Source: Frankiaceae bacterium (lineage in GTDB: Bacteria > Actinomycetota > Actinomycetes > BP-191). From it: a stretch of 64,000 nt of DNA. The position numbers and the translations under genes were made by a program. The stretch is taken from NCBI GenBank assembly GCA_035556555.1, contig DATMES010000012.1, positions 18,534-82,533 of the forward strand. Direction: 5' to 3'. Below are positions 1 through 10,600 of this stretch, piece by piece. A model generated the notes under the pieces. That model did not search any database, was not told the DNA's origin, and worked only from the letters and a program-made list of their open reading frames with translations. Positions within the stretch are counted from its first letter, which is position 1, and each line of letters starts with the position of its first letter.

Positions 1-1
1 C

Positions 2-451
2 CTCGGCACGCTGGGCGCCCTGGCCGGCAGCAAGGCGCTCGCGGTCCAGGTGCTCGTCGCGTGGAGCCCCGGCAAGGACGGCGGCGACCCGTCGGTCGCG
101 ATGGGCGTCAAGCTGCCCGGAGCGAAGGACGTCCTCGGTGTCAGCCTGCCGCTGCAGGGCGTCGTGAAGATGGGCTTCAAGGGCATCGAGTTCCTCGTCG
201 ACGACACGCCGGGCGTCGAGCGCTCGTACACCGTGCGGATGCGCGACTTCGCGCTGCGGCTGCTCGGGCTCGCGTTCCCGCCCGGCCACAACGACGTCAT
301 CCTCTTCGGCAACCCCGACCAGAGCGGCTCGTCCAAGGTCGGCTGGTACATGGCGTACGCCTCCGACGCCGACCCCAAGCGCCCGCCCCCACCACCGACA
401 CGCGCCGAGGTTACGCGCCGCCGCGCGGCACTCCGCGGAACGGGAGGCTGA
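2..451 (+). CDS. C-terminal part of an uncharacterised beta-rich protein (5' truncated by window)
   Basis: The reading frame is open from base 2, so the start lies outside the window; 149 codons remain before TGA. The visible part alternates short hydrophobic and polar strands (for example VSLPLQGVVKMGFKGIEFLV) and ends in a proline-rich, basic tail (PPPPPTRAEVTRRR). No catalytic motif or membrane segment is seen. The style resembles the first third of the giant protein at 1624-12741, so the two may be related structural proteins; this is inference. The next gene starts two bases after its stop, so the three genes probably form one operon. Function unknown. Confidence 0.75.
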   Translation, partial: LGTLGALAGSKALAVQVLVAWSPGKDGGDPSVAMGVKLPGAKDVLGVSLPLQGVVKMGFKGIEFLVDDTPGVERSYTVRMRDFALRLLGLAFPPGHNDVILFGNPDQSGSSKVGWYMAYASDADPKRPPPPPTRAEVTRRRAALRGTGG

Positions 452-453
452 CC

Positions 454-1614
454 GTGCCGAGCCTCACGCTGGTCAAGATGCTCTACTGCGGCCAGGGCAT
501 GATGACGCTGATCGAGGTCTACAACGACGGCGTCGAGAAGCCGGCCGCCGACCACCTCGCGCTCGTGGACTGCGGCGGCAGCTCGGGGACGCCGACCGAC
601 GACTCCCTCAACTACATCGTCACGAAGGTCACCGCCCAGGCCGCGAAGAAGCTCGCCTGCGTCGTCATCTCGCACCAGGACGCCGACCACGTCCGCTACC
701 TCGGCCTCCTCGGCGGCATGCTCCCCTCCGGCACGACCGTCGACCGGATGGTCCTCGGCGGCGTGCAGTGGGGCGGCCCGAGCAAGGGCGCGGTGTCGAC
801 GTTCGCCAAGGCCGTCGGCTACGACGAGAAGGACATCTACTGGCCGGCGAAGGGTGGGAGCGACTACCCGGACGACGGCGACGCGGGCAAGGTGGGGTAC
901 CAGTCGAAGCTCGGCGACACGTACCTGCGGCTGGTCGTCAGCGGGCTCACCGTCGGCGGTGTGGACATCAAGAACGTGTCGTCCGCGGTGATCGCCGTCG
1001 ACAACGGGTCGTACCGCGCCGTGCTGCCCGGCGACGCGACCGTCGAGACGATGCGGTACGTCAACAAGATGACGAACATCGCGACGCTGCTGCGACCCGT
1101 GGTGGCCGTGTCGATCCCGCACCACGGCGCCCTGCGGACCGCCGTCGAGAACTACCTCAGCTACAGCAAGGGCGGCCGTGTCGACGACTTCGACTACGAC
1201 GTGCTCGAGGACTTCGCCGACACCCTCGACGCGACGCGGGCGGGGGCGAGCGCGGGGCCGTACAACAGCCATCACCACCCGATGGAGGAGGTGATGGACC
1301 GGTTCTACCGGAGCACCGCGCTCAGCGAGGAGCACAAGTACGTCTCGTGGATGTTCGACGACCAGGACTGGAAGGGGTGGAAGGCGAGGCGGGCCGCGTA
1401 CTCCACCGTCCAGCGGATCCGCACGTTCGCCGAGAACGACACGGTCGGCAAGAAGTCCTCCAACGACCACGGCGCGTTCATCTACGGCGACGTCGTCTGC
1501 AAGCTCGCGGCGCCCGGCGTCCTGCGCGACGAGGAGATGGTCGAGTTCCGTCCGCGCGGCACCCTCGGCCACCCGGCCGCGGAGGACCCTGTCCGCTACG
1601 CGCAGGAACCGTAG
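454..1614 (+). CDS. ComEC-like metallo-beta-lactamase-fold hydrolase, soluble
   Basis: This 386-residue protein has the metal-binding series of the ComEC/Rec2-type MBL fold: VVISHQDADH (H74, D76, D78, H79), then LPGDA (D194), then IPHHGA (H223, H224). Known members of this fold cut phosphoester or nucleic acid bonds at a two-metal centre. Unlike ComEC there are no membrane segments, so it should be cytosolic. GTG 454 is chosen because it follows the previous stop by two bases; a longer open frame starting at 61 would overlap the upstream gene almost entirely. It sits between two large beta-rich proteins and may act on the same substrate or structure. The fold call is firm, the substrate unknown. 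Confidence 0.85.
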   Translation: MPSLTLVKMLYCGQGMMTLIEVYNDGVEKPAADHLALVDCGGSSGTPTDDSLNYIVTKVTAQAAKKLACVVISHQDADHVRYLGLLGGMLPSGTTVDRMVLGGVQWGGPSKGAVSTFAKAVGYDEKDIYWPAKGGSDYPDDGDAGKVGYQSKLGDTYLRLVVSGLTVGGVDIKNVSSAVIAVDNGSYRAVLPGDATVETMRYVNKMTNIATLLRPVVAVSIPHHGALRTAVENYLSYSKGGRVDDFDYDVLEDFADTLDATRAGASAGPYNSHHHPMEEVMDRFYRSTALSEEHKYVSWMFDDQDWKGWKARRAAYSTVQRIRTFAENDTVGKKSSNDHGAFIYGDVVCKLAAPGVLRDEEMVEFRPRGTLGHPAAEDPVRYAQEP

Positions 1615-1623
1615 GGGCACGCC

Positions 1624-4600
1624 GTGTCGGTCCAGAGCATCCTCGAGGCGTTCCAGCGGGCGGCCGCCGCGGGCGCGCTGGCCGGCGACGACCCGGCAGG
1701 CCTCGGCGACCTGCTCGCCTCCCTCGGTACGACGCGGCTCGAGGTCGCCGGCGGCGCCACCGGCAGCGACGACACCAGCGCCTGGCTGACGGGGACGGCG
1801 ACGTTCCTTCCCGGCAGCACGTGGACGCTGCGGCTCACCGGCACCCCGGTCGCGGGAACGGAGCGCGCGGCGCTCGTCCTCGACCTCACGCTGCTCCCCG
1901 GCGCGACACCGTGGACGTTCGGCGGGGCGTTCGGCACGCTGCCCCAGAGCCGACGGCCGGCTGCCGGCGGCAACGGCCTGGTCCTCGGCGCGAGCGTCGT
2001 CGCGCCGCTGGTGCTGGTGGAGCCGGCGCTGGTCGCGACGAACGAGCCGGCCGGCACGCTGCCGCGGCTGTCGGGCACGCTGCCGCTGCGCGGCAGCAAG
2101 GACGCGCCGGGCAGCGACCTGCTCGCGGGCTACGCCGGCTACCTCGGCGACGCGCTCTACGTCGACGGCACGGTCGACCTGCGCACCGCCGCGCGGGTGC
2201 TGCAGCTGCGGGGCGTCGCGCCCGGGCTGACGATCCCGCTCGGACGGCTCGACGTGCCGGCGGTCGGCATCGTGCTGACGACGACGTTCCCCGACCCGTT
2301 CCCGCTGCCCGCGCAGGGCGCGCCGACGTCGGCGGCGCTGCTGTTCGCGGACGTCGCGCTGCCGACGAAGCCGCCGCGCATCGTCACCATCAGCGGGCAG
2401 CTGCTCGCCGGCGACTTCCAGTGGGCGTTGCAGGCGGAGTTCGAGAAGGTGCTCACCCTCGAGGGCGGCATCGCGGCGCTGCTCGCGATCGCCGGCGTGG
2501 ACAACGCCGACGACTTCGCGCTGCCGCCGGGGATCGCCGCGATCAACGCGTTCGGCCTGTCCGACGTCGGCTTCGGCGTGCTCCCGCCCGCGCGCGGCGG
2601 GCCGTCGATCACGTACACGTCGATCGGCGTGAAGTCGGCCACACCCTGGGACCCGCCGGTGCCGTACCTCACGATCGAGGAGGTCGGCACCCGCTGGCTG
2701 TTCCTGCCGGACCCGGCCCGGACGATCGTCACGGGCAGCGTCTTCGGCACGATGCGCCTCGGCGCGAAGAAGGGCCCCTCTCTCGGCGCCATGCCGTCGT
2801 ACGCCACGCGGGTCGAGCGCGGTCTCGTGGTGCCGGACGCCGACGCCGGCGACATCCTCTTCACGGTCTCGCTCTCGCTGCCAGGCCTCGCGTTCTCGGC
2901 GTACACCGAGGAGCCGTTCTCCGTCACCGAGGCACTGAAGACGTTCTTCCCCGGCAAGGAAGTACCCGAGCTCGGGCTGACGGTCAGGTCGATGAGCATC
3001 TACGCCGCCCTGCCGCGCAAGGAGTTCGAGGCGGGTCTCTCCCTCAGCACCGACCTGTCGTTCACCGCGGGGCGTGTGCGGTTCGCGTTCGAGACGCTGG
3101 ACCTCAACGTCTTCGTGTCGCAGAGCTCGGTCACGGGGACGTTCGTCGGCCTGGCGAGCATCGGCGTCCCCGGCGCGCCGCCGGTGGAGCTGCTCGCGCA
3201 GGCGGCGTACCCAGGCACCGGCGCGTGGGAGCTCGGCGCGGTCCTGCGCGGGCGCATCGACCTGCCGAGATTCGTGTACGCCCTCATGGACACCGACCCG
3301 CCGGAGTGGGTCGAGCGGATCACGGTCGTGCTCGCCGACCTCGACCTGCGCTACAGCACCGCCCCCGGCAACCCGTACTCCGCGGCCGGGACGCTAGAGC
3401 TGGCGATGGACGAGAACCTCCTCGGCATCCCGATGAAGCTCACGCTCACCGCGAAGATCCAGCGCGCGGTGCGGACGCCGGCCACGGAACCGCTCGCGGT
3501 CGCGCTCCGCGAGACGTCGCTCGTCGAGCCCACCACCGTCCTGACCGGCAGCCTCGAAGGGTCGTTCACGGTCGGGAGGTTCGTCGTCGCCGCGTCGGTG
3601 TCGGTGACCGACGCCGGCAAGGACTACACGTTCGCGGTGACGTACCGCGACGTGTCCCTCAAGGCCGCGACGTCGTGGATCCCCGCGGCGGGCAGCGTGC
3701 CGCGGCACCAGGCCGTGACCATCCGGCTGACCGGCACGCTCGGCGACGTCGTGACGTACCTCGTCGGCCTCGCCAACCCGAACGCGAACTTCCGCCTCGA
3801 CCCGCCGTGGGACTTCCTCAACAGCATCGACCTCAGCGGCCTCGCGCTCGTCGTGGACCCGACGCTGCAGACCGTCGCGGTGACGTACGACGTCAAGCTC
3901 AACCTCGGCTTCGTGACGATCGACACGGTCGGCCTGAAGTACGACCGGAGCACGGCGACGCCGAAGGTGGAGTTCGTCCTCGTCGCCAAGATGCTCGGCG
4001 ACACCCAGGCCAAGCCGGTCGTCTGGGACGCCGTCAACCAGTCGCCGCCGGCGGTGCCCGGCCTCGGCCAGCGCCTGCTCGACCTGCGCTACCTCGGCCT
4101 GGGGCAGCACGTCCGGCCGACGAAGCTCACGGAGTACAAGGACATCACGGCCGTCGTCGACGCGCTCGTCGCCGCGATGCGCCCGGTGGACCCCGGCAAG
4201 GGGAAGCCGCCGATCGACCCGGCGACGATGGAGTTCGACCCGTCGAGCCAGTGGCTGTTCGGCATCGACGCCAAGTTCATGGACACGGTCTCGCTGAAGC
4301 TCGTGTTCCACGACCCCGACCTGTACGGCATCCTCGTCGCGCTGAGCGGCCCCAGCGCGTCGTCGCTCGCGGGGCTGAGCATCGAGCTGCTCTACAAGAA
4401 GGTCACCGACGACATCGGGGTCTTCCACGCGCGGCTGCAGATCCCCGACGCGTTCCGGCAGCTGCAGTTCGGCGCGGTGTCGGTCACGCTCGGCATCGTC
4501 ACGGTGGACATCTACACGAACGGCAACTTCCGGGTCGACCTCGGCTTCCCGCACAACCGAGACTGGAGCGTGTCGTTCGCCCTCGAGGCCGGCATCTTCA

Positions 4601-7600
4601 ACGGTCGCGGCGGCATATACTTCGGTGTCCTCAACGGCGCCACGTCCAGCCGCGTGCCGCGCGTCACCAACGGCACGTTCAGCCCGGTCATCGAACTCGG
4701 GGTCGGCCTGTCGGTCGGCGTCGGGCGGACGTTCGAGAAGGGCCCGCTCAAGGCCGGCCTCTACGTCAACCTCGTCGTCGTCTTCGAGGGCGCGCTCGCG
4801 TGGTTCCACCCCGACGACGGCAACGCCGGCACCGAGATGTACTACTGGTGCCGCGGCACCGCGGGCATCGTCGGCAAGATCTACGGCTCCGTCGACTTCA
4901 AGGTCATCAGCGTCGACGTCAGCATCGAGATCTCCGCGATGGCTACGTTGGAGCTGACGGCACACAAGGCGACGCTGGTCGAGCTCGACCTCTCGGTCCG
5001 CGCCAGCGCCAGCATCAAGATCGTGTTCTTCCGTGTGTCGTTCTCGTTCTCACTGACCCTGCGGACGTCGTTCGTGATCGGGTCGGACAGCCCGGCCCCG
5101 TGGCAGGAGGTACCGGGGATGACGTTGCGCCGCAGGCTCGCCACGGCGGCCGCGCGCGGGGAGCTGCCGGAGTCGTACCGGCTGCGCTTCGACAAGGACG
5201 CGAAGGTCTTCCCCGACGGCCTGCCGCGCACGGCGTACCTCTCGCTCGTGCCCGCGTACACCGTCGCGGACGTGCCGGTGAACTGGACCGGCGACGGCAC
5301 CGTCCCCGCCAACGCCGACCCGGCGTACCGCCTCGTCGTCATGCTCGTCACCGACAACGCGATCCCCGCCGACGCCGCCACGATCGCGGCGACGTACCGG
5401 CCCGACGTGTCGCGCAACGCGCTCGCCGAGACCGCCGCGGACACGTCGTTCAACCAGCTCACCGAGGCGCTGCTGCGCTGGTCCCTCAACGCGCTCGGCG
5501 TCACCGACCCGACGGCGACCGTCACCCTCGCCGACCTCACCGAGCTCGTCGCGCAGCTCGCGCTCGACGAGGCCGCCACGACCGGCTTCACGTGGGACAA
5601 CGTCGAGGGCTTCCTCGCGCACAACCTCCACGTCGTCGTCAGCGGTACGCCCTCCGGGCCGATGGGGGACGAGGTCTCCGGCACGCCGTTCCCGATGCTC
5701 CCGCCGCTGTCGTGGACCTCGCCCGACCTGCCGGACCCGGCGCAGCGCGAGCGCGACTTCGGTACGTACCAGCCGATCGACGCGACGTACGAAGCCGAGG
5801 CCCTCGCGTACTTCGCGAAGCTCGACCCGCGCCCGCCGGAGGGACGCCCTTCGGTCGAGGCGCGGCTCGCGGCGGCGGCCGACCCGTCGGAGTCGATGGC
5901 GACGTTCGTGCTGCGCGACTACGCGCGGCTGGTCGCGCGCGCGGCGGCGCAGGCGGCCGCCGACCTGCTCACGGCGTTCCCGCACGACGTCGTGCCGGCC
6001 GACTCGCTGGGGGGCATCGCGCAGGCGTACGGCGTCGACCCCGGAGCCGTCGCCATCGCCAACCCCGACTGGCCGGTCGAGGCCGGCAAGCCCGTGCACC
6101 TCGGCACGCTGCCGGTGCAGGTCGGGGCGACCGACACGCTCGCGTCGATCGCGCAGGCGTACGGCACCGGCCTGCCTGCATGGCTCGCGACACTCGACGC
6201 GACGACGCCGCTGCTGCGCGCGGGCGCGACGATGCCGCTGCCCGGCTTCCGCCACGCGGGGCTGTCCGTCGACGACACCGCAGCGGTGTTCTACGTCCGC
6301 CTCGGCATGGCGCTGCCCGAGGACGTGCCGCTCGCCGACTGGTACGCCGCCGCCATCGGCCGGCTCAACACCGAGGAGACGCTCCCCGCGAGCCTCGTCG
6401 TCCCGACCGGCTACCAGCAGACCACGACGACGACGTGGACCCGGCTGCCCGGCGACACCGTGGCCGATGTCGCGGCGTACCTCGCGCTGTCGCAGAACGT
6501 CGTCGACAGGACGCCGTACGCCGCCTGGCTCGCGAAGGTGCGCGAGGCCAACCCGACGCCCGGCACCGACGTCGCGCTGCCCGCCGACGCGGTGGCTGTG
6601 GTGCTGCCCAACGACACCCTGGCCACGCTGCGCGCGCGGCTGCTGACCGACGCGACGGCGTTCGCCACGTACGTCGCGCCGGCCGACGTGCTCGTGCCGC
6701 TCGTCACGGTCGACGTGCCCGGCGCCGTGGGCACGACTGCCGAGAAGCAGACGCTGCTGACGCTCGCGCAGGCGTACGGCCTCGGGCTCGAGGACCTCGC
6801 GGGCCGGATGGCAGGCGACACCGGCGTGCTGGCTGCTGGCGACAAGCCGCTGACCGTGCCGGACGTCCCGTCGATGCCCCTCGCCGGACTCATGACGGCG
6901 CTGCACGGCGGCCGGCCGATGGCGACCGTGAGCGGGCAGGTCGCGCGGTTCATGCTCAACGGCCTCCGGCTGCCCGCGCCCGAGCTCGGCGAGGACGGCA
7001 AGTACCACGCGAACGGCGCGATGACCGGGGCGTACGACCTCGTCGGCCAGCAGGTCACGGGCCCGGCGCCGGCTCCGGAGCCCCCGCCGGGCGACGACCC
7101 CGCGCCCGCCGTCGTCACGATCACCGTCGGCAAGGCGCGGCCCGCGGACTGGCTGACGTTCGCGGCCGCGGAGGTCCGCGAGTCGCTGCTCACCGTCGCC
7201 GGCGCGACGGAGAACGCCGTCGTCAGGATCACCGAGGCCGACCTCGCCAACTACCCCGCGACCGGCCTCGCACCGGTCGTCCTCGAGCCGCTCGCACCGC
7301 TCGCGCTGTCGCACGACGTCGGCGTCCGCTACGGCGTCCCGCACGTCATCCCATGGCAGACGACCGACGTGCCCCTCCTGCCTGTGCCGCCCGCGGCCGG
7401 CGTCGCGCCGAGCCTCTGGCCGCTGCCCGCCGACCTGCGCGCGCGGGCGTCCGGCGGGGTCAGCGCGTCGCGGTTCCTGCTGGAGCAGACGACGCCGCAG
7501 AGCGGTCCCGCCGCGACGCCGACGGAGGTCGGGTCGTACGCCTGGGGCACGCTCGTGGCGTTCGGCGTGCGCCGCATCCCCGGCCTGCAAGGCACCGTCG

Positions 7601-10600
7601 AGGTCCTCGGCGCGGACACCGCCGACCGGCAGCGGCTCGCGCTGCTGCTGGAGTACCTGCGCGCGGTCCCCGAGCGCGACGCGGTCGCGGCGTTCCCCCC
7701 GCCGCCCGAGGGAGAGACGGCGCACCTGCGGCTGCTGTGGCAACTGCCCCCGACGCCCGGCATGGCGCCGGGCCTGTCGTCGGTCCCGCTCGTGCCGGAG
7801 GGGACGTTCCTCGTCCAGACCAACCTCTCGACGGAGACGCGCAGCGCGCTGACCACGACCGCCGACCCGACGTGGGGCAGGCACTTCGCGTCGGTCGCCG
7901 ACGCGCCCCGGTTCCTCACGCTGCTCTGGCAGTGCAGCGTCGTCGGCGGCGGCGGGTACTGGATGCGCGTCCAGGGCACGGGCGCCGGCGTTCCCGAGTC
8001 GATCTTCGACCAGGACGGCCTCGCGACGCTCTCGCTGCTCGTCCAGCTCGGCTCGCAGTCGACGGGCTCACCCGACCGGCACCTGTACGCGTTCAACGAC
8101 GTCGCCGTCGTCGGCTCCGGCATCGACCCCGCGTCGGTGGCGCTGACCGCGCGCGCCGAGCCCGCCGAGCTGAAGCCGGTCGCGTCCGTCGACCCCGGGC
8201 AGGTCGGCTTCGCCGCGGCGTACGCCAACCCCGGCGCCGACGACACGCCCCAGGGCCTGCTGCGCAGGCTCTACGGGCTGCTCGGGTTCCGCCTCACGCC
8301 GACGGAGGCGTTCGACGGCAGCGAGGAGGGCAGGCCGGTCGCGCCGCAGCCGCCGAACAGCCACGACGACCTCGGCCTCGTCGTGCACGCCGAGGAGGAC
8401 GAGGCGGTCTGGCGGCTCTCGCGCGTCCTCGACGCGAGCCGCTTCGCGCGGCTGCACCTGCCGGAGCTGCCGACCGCGCCGTCACCGCTGGCCGACCCGT
8501 ACGCAGGGATCGCACCCGCGGCCGCGACCGAGGTGTCGGTTAGGTTCCAGGACGTGTTCGGCAACGTCTCCGGCACGCCCGCGACCGAGCCGATCCCCGT
8601 GCGCTACACCGACCCGCTCCTCGGCCCAGGCTCGTGGCCGTCCACGACGGCGAGCTACACCGTCGCGCCGAGCGGCGGCGCGGCCGAGGTGCGGGTCGCC
8701 GTGGAGCTGCAGACGGTGGCGTACCAGCCTGGTGCCTCCGGCCCGGGGAGCGCCGCGGCCGCGGCGGCGGCGCGCGACCGGCAGCGGTTCGCGGCGGCGT
8801 ACTACCAGGTCATGCGCGACGGCCTGCACGTCTCGGTGCTCACGTCGCTGCAGCAGGCCCCCGGTGCGGAGCCTGCGCCGCTGCCCGTCGACGCCGGAGT
8901 GCTGCGCCGCTACGTCATTGCCGCCCACGCGCTGCTCGGGTCGGTCGCGACGATCGGCGACGCGCGCGCGACCGGCGGCACGCTCGACGACGTCGTGGCG
9001 GCGTACGGCGTCGACTCCGACACCCTCGCCGTGGCCAACGCCTCCGCGGTCCTCCGCCAGCTGCTCGACGCGACGTCGCTCGCCGTCCCCGTCAGCGCGG
9101 CGTTCCGCAACGGCGACACCGTCGCCGGCCTCTGCGACACCGTCTCGCCGCGTCCCGACCCCGTGACCGTGCTGACCGACGAGGACAACGTCGTCCTCCC
9201 GCTCATGCCCGGCACCGAGGTCGTCAGGCCGCCGCGCGACCTCGTCGTCGGGGAGGGCGAACCGTCCGCGCGCGACCTCGCCGAACGGGCGCGGTGCACG
9301 CTCGCGACCCTCGTCGCGGCGAACGAGACCCGCCATGGCCTCCTCACCCCGGAGTTCGTCTTCGAGGTCAACGGCGTGCCGGTCAAGGTCGGCAGCGACA
9401 CGACGCTGGAGCTGGTCGCGCAGGCGTTCGGCACGACGTACGACGCCGCGCAGGTCGTCGCGCTCAACGCCGAGAAGCCAGGCATGTTCCGCCCCGACGC
9501 TGCGCTGGTGGTCGACGGCTACGTCGTCGCCAACGGCGACACCCTGGAGAAGAACGAGGCGGAGCTCACGCCCGCGCAGCTCGCGCCGCTCAACACCGCG
9601 ACCGCGAACCTCTTCCCCCCGGGCACGCCGCTGTTCCTCACGACGCGCGCGACCGACGTCCCCGATGGCGTGACGCTCGGCGAGTTCGCCTCGGCCCACG
9701 GCACGACGCCCGGCGCGCTGCTGCGGCACAACGGCTCCGTCGCGGTGTCGACGACCTCACCGCCGGTCGTTCCCGGCACGTGGGCGTGGCCCGCCGACCT
9801 CCGCGACGTCGTGGTGCCGTACGTCGTCCGGGCGGGTGACGCGCTCGCCGAGGTCGCGAAGCACTTCGACGGCGCGTCCGCGCGGTCGCTCGTCACCGTC
9901 AACGCCGCCATGCCCGGCACCGTCGCCGCCGGCGTCACGATCACCGTCGACGCGCGCGACGTGACGACGTCCGCGCCGTCGTCGTTCGCCGAGGTCGCCG
10001 CGCTCTTCTCCCCCGCCGTCTCGCTCGACGCGCTCGCCGACGCGGTCGCGGCGCGCACCGACGTCCTCGCCGCCGGCGCTCTGCTCGTCTGCCCGCGCGG
10101 CGTGCTGACGGCCACGGCCGACCCTGGCGCCGCGGCAGCGCCGTACGGCGTCTCCCCCGTCGCGCTCCTCGCCGCCAACGCCGGCACGCCGGACCTGCTC
10201 GTGGCCGGCGAGACGCTGCACGCGTGGCCCTCCACGGCCGAGTCGCCGGCGCCGGCCGAGACCGTCGCGGCGCACGACACCCTGACCGCGGTCGTCGAGC
10301 GCTTCCGCCGCCGCGGCGTGTCCACGAGCATCGAGACCCTCGTCACGGCGAACGCCGACCGGGCGTTCCTGCGCGGCGGCGCGGCGGTGCTCGTACCTCC
10401 CGCCACCGCGAGCCTCGACGCGCGGGTCGGCGACACCGGGTGGACGTTCCCCTCGACCGTCTTCCCGCTGCGGGTCACGCTCGAGCTGGCGCGCGACACA
10501 GACCTCGTCGACCCGGCGCTCGCCGCGACCGCGACGCGCGACCGCACAGCCGTGCCCGCGGCACGTCCCGCGGGCGACCGGGGCGAACGCTCGCTCACGT

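Noticed and set aside
5050..7884. 944-residue minus-strand frame
   Set aside because: It is the antisense shadow of the giant gene with random Arg/Gly composition.
768..8543. 2591-residue open frame on the plus strand
   Set aside because: It is a shadow of the giant gene in another frame: Arg/Pro/Gly-rich, no motifs, and it overlaps genes with clear family features.
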